Shown here: positions 1-6,435 of the stretch, piece by piece
Position numbering within the stretch: the first letter of the stretch is position 1
Layout: every line of letters begins with the position of its first letter
Source: an uncultured Clostridia bacterium
GTDB taxonomy: Bacteria; Bacillota; Clostridia; Oscillospirales; QAKW01
Reading direction: 5' to 3'
DNA length: 6,509 nt
NCBI GenBank assembly: GCA_944387905.1
Contig: CALXGU010000088.1
Span: forward strand, 1-6,509
Program-made: the position numbers and the translations under genes
Notes under the pieces: model-generated
The model's database searches: none
The model's input: only the letters and a program-made list of their open reading frames with translations
What the model was told of the DNA's origin: nothing

Positions 1-1036
1 CATTTATGTTTTGACCTTCCGCCGCGTTTTCAACTGAAAAATTGCTGAATCGTATTGTTTTTGTCCTGATATCTCCAAAATCGACAGAGACTTTGACGCT
101 TGATATTTCATCGATGTTTTTAATTCCGTTTTGAAGACTGACTACATATGTCTGTTCGAAATTCTCGGTTTTATCAGCCACATCGATAGTACCCAAATCA
201 TAACTATTCATTGTATCAAGAACTTCTTCACTGCCCGCGACATTTATCGTACCCGGATCAATAGACAATACTGCAAAGTTATTGTCGTAACCGCCGGAAC
301 TGTTTATGATCGTTGCCGTTATAGGCAGCATTTTTGTCTTCAGCACAGTAACTGATACATCAACTTTTTCATAATCTGTTGTAATAAAATCTTTGCTGAT
401 CTCATTGCCATGTGCGTCCACAAATTTATAGTCGCAGCTATATACCATTGTCTGTGAATACTCACTATCCTCGACCGTCACTTCCGCAGCAACTATTTGG
501 CTGATCTTAGACTCCGGACCCTCGATATTAAGCACGGACGGCACACACACAGGGTCATTCTTGATGTATCCTTCTTTTACGTTTCCCTGGATATTAACAT
601 TGATTTTCACCTGAGCTGTAGCGCTTTTTTCGAATTTCAAAGTCACGTTTTTCAACGACTGATCGACAATCGTTATATTTTGTCCTCCGGTATCAACTTT
701 AACCGGAAAGCTGTATTCTCCGGATGATGTCGCGTTGGACAAATCAACATATGCGGTTATTTTATCAGTATTCAACACCGCAATAACATCACGGCTTGCC
801 GTATAAGTCAAAGACATACTTTCATTAAAGTCTGTTACAAGTACAAGACCTTCACCCGCAGGTACCGAATCTTCCATATTCAGTTGGATTTTAATATTAT
901 CTATACGCCGTGTATCCTCGGGATTTATATACTGAACTACAAGCAGCCATAAAACCATCGAGATCAAAAGTGATAGGATTTTTATAGGCCAGTTATTTTT
1001 TAATACTGACCAAACAGAAAGAAGTCTACTTTTCAT
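1..1036 (-). CDS. cdaR: CdaR, YbbR-domain regulator of the diadenylate cyclase (3' end beyond the window)
   Basis: Open frame of 345 codons from ATG at 1036 to the left edge with no stop, so the C-terminus is missing. A short basic N-terminus is followed by one membrane helix (about residues 16-36, KILSLLISMVLWLLVV) and then an extracytoplasmic beta-rich region. I read this region as YbbR repeats at roughly 45-135, 140-231 and 232-320, with a fourth starting near 325; the repeats show the typical P-x-x-(I/L)-x-(I/V)-x-G pattern (PSVLNIEG, PGTINVAG). CdaR homologues bind and modulate the membrane cyclase CdaA; that role is taken from the family and supported here by gene order. The start overlaps the end of cdaA by 11 nt, and an AGAGGTG ribosome site (1044-1050) lies inside cdaA, so translation is probably coupled. 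In many Firmicutes glmM follows next; it is not visible here. Family call firm, repeat borders approximate. Confidence 0.9.
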   Translation of the reverse strand, partial: MKSRLLSVWSVLKNNWPIKILSLLISMVLWLLVVQYINPEDTRRIDNIKIQLNMEDSVPAGEGLVLVTDFNESMSLTYTASRDVIAVLNTDKITAYVDLSNATSSGEYSFPVKVDTGGQNITIVDQSLKNVTLKFEKSATAQVKINVNIQGNVKEGYIKNDPVCVPSVLNIEGPESKISQIVAAEVTVEDSEYSQTMVYSCDYKFVDAHGNEISKDFITTDYEKVDVSVTVLKTKMLPITATIINSSGGYDNNFAVLSIDPGTINVAGSEEVLDTMNSYDLGTIDVADKTENFEQTYVVSLQNGIKNIDEISSVKVSVDFGDIRTKTIRFSNFSVENAAEGQNIN

Positions 1037-1898
1037 CGCCGCTCACCTCTTTCTTATGTCTTTTGAAAAAACGCTTTTTCTTTTCAGGCAGCAGCAATTT
1101 ATCCTCAAGAATGCTCTTAAGTTGATTCTGTGAGATACCTATATGGATTTTACCATCGATTGCGTATGAAATTTTGCCTGTTTCTTCAGACACGACTACA
1201 ACGACAGCATCAGATGCCTCAGTCATTCCCACAGCTGCTCTGTGCCGAGTACCCAGTTCCTTGCTGATCTCCAGATTTTTACTCAGCGGCAGAAGGCATC
1301 CTGCTGATGCGATTTTATTATCTCTAATTATAACTGCACCGTCATGAAGCGGTGTATTCGGGAAAAATATAGTAATAAGCGTCTGGGGACTGACCGATGC
1401 ATCAACACTTATTCCCGTATCCAGTATATCGCCGAGTTTTACAGTCATTTCAAATACCAGTAATGCTCCGATTCTGCGTTCCGACATGATACGGCAACTT
1501 TCACAAATATCATCAATCATTTTACCGGTTACTAAATTATAGTCGTTACTATTAGCTGTCTGCAGGTTCTTGATCGTATTGAAATTCATCCTGCCTATAC
1601 GTTCCAGGCCTGCACGCAGCTCCGGCTGAAAAACTATAATCACTGCAATAAATCCGAACATAATAGTATTTTTCAGTATGTATTCAAGTGCGCTCAGATT
1701 CATAAATATAGCTATCTGATATAATACAAGCACTAAAATAACGCCACGTATAAGATGTCCCATACGCGTATCCATGGCAAATTTAATACAGTAATATACA
1801 ATAATTGCCACAAGAACTATATCTATATAGTCGAATGGAAATTTCATTGTAGTAAAAATGCCTATTAAGTTTTTAAAGAACTCCAATACTACCTGCAC
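1026..1898 (-). CDS. cdaA: CdaA, membrane-bound diadenylate cyclase (c-di-AMP synthase)
   Basis: Condenses two ATP into cyclic di-AMP, the second messenger controlling potassium and osmolyte balance and cell-wall homeostasis in Firmicutes. Counting from a GTG start (290 residues), three N-terminal membrane helices lie near 22-42, 49-66 and 78-94, followed by a short linker and the DAC (DisA_N) domain to about 265. The domain has both signature motifs: DGA (186-188, in TPLHDGAVIIRDNKIASAGC) and RHR (218-220, in GTRHRAAVGMTEASDA). The tail is lysine/arginine rich (KKKRFFKRHKK). The longest frame begins with TTG at 1913, which has no ribosome site. GTG at 1898 sits 7 nt after GAGAGG (1906-1911) and gives a length close to known CdaA proteins, so I prefer it. 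It overlaps cdaR downstream, and its promoter probably lies in 1914-2009. All key residues are present. Confidence 0.95.
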   Translation of the reverse strand: MQVVLEFFKNLIGIFTTMKFPFDYIDIVLVAIIVYYCIKFAMDTRMGHLIRGVILVLVLYQIAIFMNLSALEYILKNTIMFGFIAVIIVFQPELRAGLERIGRMNFNTIKNLQTANSNDYNLVTGKMIDDICESCRIMSERRIGALLVFEMTVKLGDILDTGISVDASVSPQTLITIFFPNTPLHDGAVIIRDNKIASAGCLLPLSKNLEISKELGTRHRAAVGMTEASDAVVVVVSEETGKISYAIDGKIHIGISQNQLKSILEDKLLLPEKKKRFFKRHKKEVSGDEK

Positions 1899-1905
1899 AA
1901 AAATA

Positions 1906-1911
1906 CCTCTC
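1906..1911 (-). promoter_or_regulatory. Ribosome binding site deciding the cdaA start
   Basis: GAGAGG on the minus strand, 7 nt before GTG at 1898. The upstream in-frame TTG at 1913 overlaps this site and has no purine-rich stretch in front of it, so GTG is the better start. Confidence 0.6.
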
Positions 1912-1943
1912 AATAGCCATTTTATCTGTTATTTAGAGTAAAA

Positions 1944-1988
1944 ATATAATATGGCATAATATATCAAATACATTATACCATATTATAT
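1944..1988 (-). repeat. Long AT-rich inverted repeat between the desulfurase gene and cdaA
   Basis: On the minus strand, arms of 17 nt (core ATAATATGGTATAAT and ATTATGCCATATTAT) flank an 11-nt loop at 1961-1971. The only irregular position is a G.U wobble in RNA. A run of five T (1944-1940) directly follows the hairpin base on the minus strand, and the hairpin begins 21 nt after the desulfurase stop codon. It could therefore act as a terminator for that operon, though only about two G-C pairs plus the wobble hold the stem, so it would be weak. Because the first arm also contains a -10 box, an operator role is equally possible. Confidence 0.6.
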
Positions 1989-2000
1989 CAGTAAAATAAA
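1972..2000 (-). promoter_or_regulatory. Candidate extended -10 promoter for cdaA-cdaR
   Basis: Minus strand TGGTATAAT (1980-1972) is a perfect extended -10 element (TGn + TATAAT). A weak -35 (TTTATT, 2000-1995, three of six consensus bases) lies 17 nt upstream. The predicted start of transcription is near 1965, giving a leader of about 66 nt to the GTG of cdaA that contains the second repeat arm. The region is very AT-rich, so a chance match remains possible. Confidence 0.5.
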
Positions 2001-2009
2001 TATTAAGTT

Positions 2010-3143
2010 TTATTTTTTTAAATATTTTTTCAGAATTTTTATAAATTGATCGATTTCGTATTCGGTATTATAGCAGCCAAAACTAATGCGTACCATACCG
2101 GTTTTTTCCGTACCCATTTTTTTATGAAAAAGAGGGGCGCAGTGTATACCGCTTCTCACGCATATATCATTTTCAGCCAAATACTCACCCACCTGATCAG
2201 AATCTTGATTAGACACATTAAAACATGTCGTAGAAGCAAAGCAGGACAGTTCCGGATCTACATATGTTATTACCCCATCCAGACCGTTCAAAGCATTTAC
2301 GGCATACTTTACAAGAGATACTTTATGCTGAAAAATATTTTCTACTCCAAGTCCCAGCACAAACTTGATTCCTTCATACATCCCTACTATTGCCGGAGTT
2401 GCAAGTGTGCCGCTTTCCAACATATCCGGCAGATAATCAGGCTGATCGAGGTCAAAGCTTTCGCTTCCGGTCCCGCCTACTATCAACGGCTCAAACAAAT
2501 CATTGTTTATTGCTATAAATCCGCTTCCCTGCGGTCCCATCAAGCCTTTATGTGATGGGGCGCAATAGTAATCTACACCGTCCGCCTTCATATCTGTCGG
2601 AATGATCCCGGCACCCTGAGCTCCGTCAACCAAAAGCTTTACTCCGTCAGGCAGCGCGGCGGATATCTTTCGTATCGGCATTACTTTGCCGCAGACATTT
2701 GAACACTGAGTGCATATTACAAGCTTTGTATTTTTCTTTATGCTTTTGAGTATATTTTCAACAGTTTTGTTGTCATCATACAGATCAACACAAACTGCGT
2801 CAAAATTAACACCTTTCTTTTCCAAAAGCTTTAACGGTCTTAATACACTGTTATGTTCTAAATCGGTTGTCACCGCATGGTCGCCGGATTTTAATATTCC
2901 CTGTATCAAAAAATTGAGACCATATGTTGCGTTTGGTACAAAAGCTATGTTTTCAGGATCATTCATACCTATCAGCTTACATATTAGAACCCTTGTATCA
3001 AACACTACTCCTCCAGCAGCCATTGCAGGTTTATGACCGCTTCTGCCGGGATTCGCTCCGTTATTTTTCAGCCAGTTGCCTACTGATTTGCTTACAGAAC
3101 CTGGTTTCGGATACGTCGATGCGGCATTGTCAAAATAAATCAT
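2010..3143 (-). CDS. Cysteine desulfurase family protein (class V aminotransferase, PLP-dependent)
   Basis: 377 residues, normal for the family. Family members remove sulfur (or selenium) from cysteine (or selenocysteine) and hold it as a persulfide for transfer. Visible motifs: N-terminal YFDNAAST; His97 in EHNS; Asp173 in VDGAQGAG (expected PLP ring contact); Lys199 in APSHKGLMGPQG (expected Schiff base lysine); and Cys335 in RSGIHCAPL, the expected persulfide-forming cysteine. It resembles the subfamily I know as TIGR01977 (EF2568 type) more than housekeeping IscS or SufS; that subfamily has been linked to selenium-dependent hydroxylase clusters, but none of those genes is visible here. 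The ATG overlaps the stop of the DUF3343 gene (ATGA, 3140-3143), so the two are translationally coupled. It is cysteine rich, including a CTQCSNVC cluster at 144-151. True substrate and acceptor are not determined by the sequence. Confidence 0.9.
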   Translation of the reverse strand: MIYFDNAASTYPKPGSVSKSVGNWLKNNGANPGRSGHKPAMAAGGVVFDTRVLICKLIGMNDPENIAFVPNATYGLNFLIQGILKSGDHAVTTDLEHNSVLRPLKLLEKKGVNFDAVCVDLYDDNKTVENILKSIKKNTKLVICTQCSNVCGKVMPIRKISAALPDGVKLLVDGAQGAGIIPTDMKADGVDYYCAPSHKGLMGPQGSGFIAINNDLFEPLIVGGTGSESFDLDQPDYLPDMLESGTLATPAIVGMYEGIKFVLGLGVENIFQHKVSLVKYAVNALNGLDGVITYVDPELSCFASTTCFNVSNQDSDQVGEYLAENDICVRSGIHCAPLFHKKMGTEKTGMVRISFGCYNTEYEIDQFIKILKKYLKK

Positions 3144-3373
3144 TTACACACATCCCCGTAGTTTACTTTTTCCTTCTTGTGCAGCTGAACACCTGCCAAG
3201 CACATGATTTCAAGTGCTCGACTCAAGTGGCTTCTGTCAATTGCTATACTATATACACATCCGTGCATATCAGGATCATCATTTATTTTTTCTACCTTTG
3301 AATGTATTCCGTTATCATACAGAACACGATTTGCTTTCATTGCATGCGTCATATTTTTGCACTTTATTTTCAT
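3140..3373 (-). CDS. DUF3343 protein, putative sulfur/selenium carrier
   Basis: 77 residues, the usual size for DUF3343 (Pfam family renamed for a putative Se/S carrier). The fold pattern fits: a short N-terminal strand (MKIKCKN), a helix (HAMKANRVLYDNGI), a second strand region with Gly-Cys (GC at 38-39, followed by VYSIAI), and a helix with the typical L-x-x-A-L-E-x-x-x-x-A-G-V pattern (50-62). Cysteines are at 5, 39, 58 and 76; Cys76 is the penultimate residue. ATG at 3373 is preceded by AAGGTG with 6 nt spacing. The 4-nt overlap with the desulfurase gene indicates that the pair works together, most simply with this protein taking sulfur or selenium from the desulfurase. That role is inferred; no member's reaction is clear to me from sequence. 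No signal peptide or membrane segment, so cytoplasmic. Confidence 0.8.
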   Translation of the reverse strand: MKIKCKNMTHAMKANRVLYDNGIHSKVEKINDDPDMHGCVYSIAIDRSHLSRALEIMCLAGVQLHKKEKVNYGDVCK

Positions 3374-3404
3374 TTATATCACCTTGTTTTTCTTATTCAC
3401 TCTT

Positions 3405-3434
3405 ATACTATTCAATTATCCGTAAAACAGACAA
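3405..3434 (-). promoter_or_regulatory. Weak candidate promoter for the DUF3343-desulfurase operon
   Basis: Minus strand TTGTCT (3434-3429), 18-nt spacer, TAGTAT (3410-3405); each box matches four of six consensus bases. The expected transcript start near 3398 would leave a leader of about 25 nt. The divergent plus-strand gene must also have its promoter in 3374-3489, but no pair of boxes at proper distance stands out; TTTAAT at 3447-3452 is the best lone -10. Confidence 0.3.
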
Positions 3435-3474
3435 CAATTTGCATTTTTTAATTACTGATGTTAATATATTTAAA

Positions 3475-3481
3475 AAGGAGG
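3475..3481 (+). promoter_or_regulatory. Strong ribosome binding site fixing the flavin reductase start
   Basis: AAGGAGG with 8 nt to ATG at 3490. The open frame extends upstream to about 3214, but that part is antisense to the DUF3343 gene and has no homologous sequence character, so the gene starts at 3490. Confidence 0.85.
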
Positions 3482-3489
3482 TTTACATC

Positions 3490-3987
3490 ATGAACATAAC
3501 ACCATTTGATCTAAACGAAAATATTTTTAAGCTCATCTCACAAGACTGGATGCTCATAACAGCCGGTGACAAAGAAAAGGCAAACACCATGACTGCAAGT
3601 TTCGGGGGGTTCGGCGTACTATTTTTTAAAAATGTAGCTCATATTTATGTAAGACCTGAACGTTTTACGTATGGCTTTTTGGAAAACAAAGATACTTTTT
3701 CACTGTCTTTTTTCGGAAAAGAATATAAGGATAAACTGGCATACTGCGGCAAAGTTTCCGGCAGAGATCAAGACAAAATTTCAGAATGTGAATTTGACTT
3801 ATTATTCGACGACAATCAAACCCCATACTTTGAACAGGCGCATATAACTATTTTCTGTAAAAAGCTGTATCATCAAGATATAGAAGAATCCTGTTTTACT
3901 GACAAAGAAGCATATTTAAAAACTTATACATCCGGTGGTATGCATCGTATGTATATTGGCGAAATAACAAATATAATTGTAAAATAA
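3490..3987 (+). CDS. Flavin reductase-like FMN-binding protein (split barrel)
   Basis: 165 residues of the flavin reductase-like domain family, which binds FMN in a split beta-barrel. Members either reduce flavin with NAD(P)H or act as flavoproteins in electron transfer; the exact reaction of this anaerobe-type branch cannot be read from the sequence. Recognisable conserved stretches, in order: KLISQDWMLITAG (14-26), NTMTASFGG (32-40, expected flavin phosphate contact region), YVRPERFT (53-60), TFSLSFF (69-75), SGRDQDK (90-96) and HRMYIGEI (152-159). It has no signal peptide or membrane helix and no fused rubredoxin or iron-sulfur domain. It is the only complete plus-strand gene, single in its transcript, ending at a strong terminator directly after its stop codon. 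It is divergent from the DUF3343 pair, so joint regulation is possible but unproven. Confidence 0.9.
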   Translation: MNITPFDLNENIFKLISQDWMLITAGDKEKANTMTASFGGFGVLFFKNVAHIYVRPERFTYGFLENKDTFSLSFFGKEYKDKLAYCGKVSGRDQDKISECEFDLLFDDNQTPYFEQAHITIFCKKLYHQDIEESCFTDKEAYLKTYTSGGMHRMYIGEITNIIVK

Positions 3988-4017
3988 AAAAATACCGGTA
4001 TAGACCGGTATTTTTTT
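3986..4017. terminator. Bidirectional rho-independent terminator
   Basis: Perfect inverted repeat: seven A plus TACCGGT, a 4-nt loop ATAG (4000-4003), then ACCGGTA and seven T. Read from either strand it is a stem ending in a U-run. It overlaps the stop codon of the flavin reductase and lies 8 nt after the stop of the convergent S41 protease gene, so one hairpin serves both. Confidence 0.92.
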
Positions 4018-4025
4018 ATTATCAG

Positions 4026-5207
4026 TTAAGTTCCAACTGTCTTGCCAAGTGCTGTTAGTGCTGCAATTATCTGAGGATCTTCATTGTAGGACAGTTCATA
4101 GAATCTATCCTCTTGATCTGCTGTCATCTTTGATTCAATATCAGGTGACACTCCTATACCTTCATAGTTTTCACCGTTTGGAGGATAGTACATTTTTGTT
4201 GAAAGATACAGCGCCCCCTGACTAAGCGGAATTATTTCTTGGGCATAACCTTTGCCATATGTGGTTTCTCCCACAAGTGTTCCCGTCTGGAAATCGCGAA
4301 TTGCCGCCGCAAATAACTCACCGCCGCTATAAGTAGAACCATTAATCAGAACAGCATAGTCCTTTGAAAAACAGTTCGCATCAGATGTATGAACTGTCTC
4401 ATTTCCGGCATTATCTTTTAACGTGACGAGCGTACCCTCCGGAAGCAGAAAATCTAAAATACTCACAACCGCAGATAAACTGCCCCCTGTATTGTTTCTG
4501 ACGTCAAATATATACTGGGCAGCCCCGCGGATTTCCAGATCTTCAATAGCTTTTTTAAAGTCGTCTGCTGTTGTATTATCAAATTCGCTTATCGCTATAT
4601 ATCCGACATCATTCTCTATGATATCGTAATCAATGCTTGAGCTTTGATATTCCCTTACTGTAACAGACTTCTCTATTTCCTGATCATCGCGCAATATCAC
4701 AAGATCGATTACCGTTCCGTTTTCCGCTTTTAATAGATTGACTGCCTCTTCATACGACATTTCATCAACATTATTGCTGCTGATTTTATAGATAAAATCA
4801 CCTATTTTTATTTCCGCATTGGCAGCCGGAGAATTTGCTTTTACGTTTATTATTTTTAATAGCCCAGTAGCAGAGACATACTTGACTGTAACGCCTACTC
4901 CTGAATACTTGCCGCTCATTTGAGAAACATACAAATTATATTCGTCCTCATTCAAATAAGTACTGTACTTATCTATTGCTGATACATATCCGGATAAAAG
5001 CGAGTCCATCGCGGCGTCATTATCCGCGTCTCCTACATATCGCTGCTCTATAGTTTTGTTTACTTCAGTTATTCTGTCATAAAAATTCTCTTTTGTAACA
5101 AGGCTGGGCATCATACTTGTAAGATACATATATGTTGCTAAACATGCCAGTACTACAGCAACGATTACTATAAAAATAACTGTGCCGATTTCAATCTTTT
5201 TTTTCAT
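4026..5207 (-). CDS. S41 carboxy-terminal processing protease with PDZ domain (CtpA/CtpB-like)
   Basis: 393 residues. Order: cytoplasmic KKK, one membrane anchor or uncleaved signal (about 8-30), N-terminal helical region (40-97, with IDKYSTYL), PDZ domain (about 100-185, SGVGVTVKYVS ... IGDFIYKI), and S41 core (about 195-365). The Ser-Lys catalytic pair is present: Ser294 in NGSTYSGGELFAAAIRDF and Lys319 in TTYGKGYAQ, with Gln323 nearby as in the family; DVRNNTGG (235-242) is also typical. Such enzymes sit outside the membrane and trim or degrade partly unfolded secreted proteins from their C-terminus, gated by the PDZ domain. ATG at 5207 has AAGGAAA 6 nt before it. The gene follows the M23 gene by 17 nt in the same operon, so the M23 hydrolase or another wall protein is a reasonable but untested substrate. 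Intact, no odd residues. Confidence 0.93.
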   Translation of the reverse strand: MKKKIEIGTVIFIVIVAVVLACLATYMYLTSMMPSLVTKENFYDRITEVNKTIEQRYVGDADNDAAMDSLLSGYVSAIDKYSTYLNEDEYNLYVSQMSGKYSGVGVTVKYVSATGLLKIINVKANSPAANAEIKIGDFIYKISSNNVDEMSYEEAVNLLKAENGTVIDLVILRDDQEIEKSVTVREYQSSSIDYDIIENDVGYIAISEFDNTTADDFKKAIEDLEIRGAAQYIFDVRNNTGGSLSAVVSILDFLLPEGTLVTLKDNAGNETVHTSDANCFSKDYAVLINGSTYSGGELFAAAIRDFQTGTLVGETTYGKGYAQEIIPLSQGALYLSTKMYYPPNGENYEGIGVSPDIESKMTADQEDRFYELSYNEDPQIIAALTALGKTVGT

Positions 5208-5224
5208 TTGCTGTTTCCTTTCAA

Positions 5225-6424
5225 TTAGGAGAAGGTAAAGGTCATAACTCCGCTGAAATAGCTAAGCGGGTTTGTATACTCGCCGTTTTTCAGTATTTCA
5301 AAATGCAGGTGCGGACCTGTCGAATATCCGGAACTTCCAACATATCCTATGACATCGCCTTTATTGACGACCTGACCGGCTGATACAAGAAGTGTATCTG
5401 CATGACCGTATAGAGTCGCATATCCATCGCCGTGATTTATAAGTATATAATTACCATAGCCTGTATTATATCCGGCTTTCATGACCGTTCCGCCCTTTGC
5501 CGCATATATAGACGCTCCGCGTATACCTGCGCTCGATATATCACATCCTGAATGCAGTTTATAGACTCCTGTAATAGGATGCGTACGATATCCGAATTCA
5601 GAGGTTATATTTCTATACTTTGAATCAAGCGGCCACATAAAGTCGCCCGAATCAACTACACCAGTAGATCCTGATGCTGCAAGGGCTGCTCTTATTTCAT
5701 TTTGAAGCTCTTCCTCTGCCGCCTCCGCAGCCAAAACAGCACGCTTTGTAGCTGCCTCATCGCTGTTTATTTCGTCAATCAGTTCCTCGCTTGCCTGCTG
5801 CTTTTTCTCGAGCTGTTTTTCCTTACTTGACAACTGTTCTGCGGCCTGCTCACTTGTTTCTTTATCCGCTTTTATTTCCGCTTGCTTTTCTTCTATTATT
5901 TGCTTATTTGCTCTGATGCTCTCTATGACCTGATTGTCCTTTTGTGTAATTCTGCTTACTATTTCTACTTTCGACAATAAATCATACAAACTTGTAGATT
6001 GCATCAATATTTCGAGCATAGATGCCTCGCCCTGCTCATAGGCGCTGCGAATTCTGTTTTTACTCAGTTCAAGATTCTCATTCAATTCATCTTCCGCTCT
6101 ATCAAGCTCTGCCTGAGACTCTTCAAGCTGGGTATCAAGAGTTGAGATCATATCATTCAAAATATTGATTTCATCTTTAGTTGAGTTTATCTGCTCATCT
6201 ATTATACTCTTCTTTTCCATCTCCTCTTCTTTTTTCTCGGAGATTATATTGAGCTCATTTTCCAACGCTTCTTTTCTCTTGGCAATTTCATCAAGCTCTT
6301 GCTGCATTTGAGAGACAGAGCCTGCGGCATTTACACTGAAACTGCTCAAAATTATTCCGGAAAACAGCGATATCACCATTATCGCTACTAATATCAGTGC
6401 GATTACAGAATAAACTTTTTTCAT
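5225..6424 (-). CDS. Secreted coiled-coil M23 (LytM) peptidase, FtsEX-type murein hydrolase
   Basis: 399 residues. Signal peptide about 1-35 (KK, hydrophobic 6-28, VNA-A cleavage region); long charged coiled coil about 36-245, interrupted by a conserved-looking segment (125-160, RSAYEQGEASMLEIL ... LLSKVEIVSRI) as in PcsB, CwlO and EnvC; short linker; M23 domain about 262-388. Zinc and catalytic residues are complete: His291 and Asp295 (HSGCD), His341 (TLYGH), His372 and His374 (GPHLHFE). Thus it should be an active endopeptidase cutting peptidoglycan cross-links, unlike EnvC, whose LytM domain is degenerate. In the known systems FtsEX binds the coiled coil and releases autoinhibition using ATP. 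The gene lies 9 nt behind ftsX, and its AGGAG site overlaps the ftsX stop codon, so coupling is likely. Orthology to PcsB, CwlO or EnvC specifically is unresolved, hence no symbol. Confidence 0.93.
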   Translation of the reverse strand: MKKVYSVIALILVAIMVISLFSGIILSSFSVNAAGSVSQMQQELDEIAKRKEALENELNIISEKKEEEMEKKSIIDEQINSTKDEINILNDMISTLDTQLEESQAELDRAEDELNENLELSKNRIRSAYEQGEASMLEILMQSTSLYDLLSKVEIVSRITQKDNQVIESIRANKQIIEEKQAEIKADKETSEQAAEQLSSKEKQLEKKQQASEELIDEINSDEAATKRAVLAAEAAEEELQNEIRAALAASGSTGVVDSGDFMWPLDSKYRNITSEFGYRTHPITGVYKLHSGCDISSAGIRGASIYAAKGGTVMKAGYNTGYGNYILINHGDGYATLYGHADTLLVSAGQVVNKGDVIGYVGSSGYSTGPHLHFEILKNGEYTNPLSYFSGVMTFTFS

Positions 6425-6430
6425 GTATTT

Positions 6431-6435
6431 CTCCT
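6431..6435 (-). promoter_or_regulatory. Ribosome binding site of the M23 gene overlapping the ftsX stop
   Basis: AGGAG on the minus strand, 6 nt before ATG at 6424; its first two bases are the last two of the ftsX TAG stop codon. A ribosome finishing ftsX would cover this site, which suggests coupled translation of transporter and hydrolase. Confidence 0.75.

Noticed and set aside
131..727. Two short plus-strand open frames (131-355 and 497-727)
   Set aside because: Both are antisense to the uninterrupted cdaR frame, which has a clear membrane helix and YbbR pattern; neither has a ribosome site or a recognisable protein character.
2046..3301. Plus-strand open frames of up to 169 codons opposite the desulfurase and DUF3343 genes
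   Set aside because: They mirror the codon structure of the real minus-strand genes, overlap one another, lack ribosome sites and resemble no family.
3440..3466. TTGCAT - 17 nt - TAATAT as plus-strand promoter of the flavin reductase
   Set aside because: Transcription would start within or after the AAGGAGG site at 3475-3481, leaving no usable leader; the match to consensus is also modest.
3214..3489. A 92-codon N-terminal extension of the flavin reductase frame
   Set aside because: It is antisense to the DUF3343 gene and its own promoter region, and AAGGAGG placed 8 nt before ATG 3490 marks the true start of a protein of normal family length.
4423..4629. Plus-strand open frame of 68 codons
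   Set aside because: Lies fully inside the S41 protease gene on the other strand, over its catalytic core; no ribosome site.
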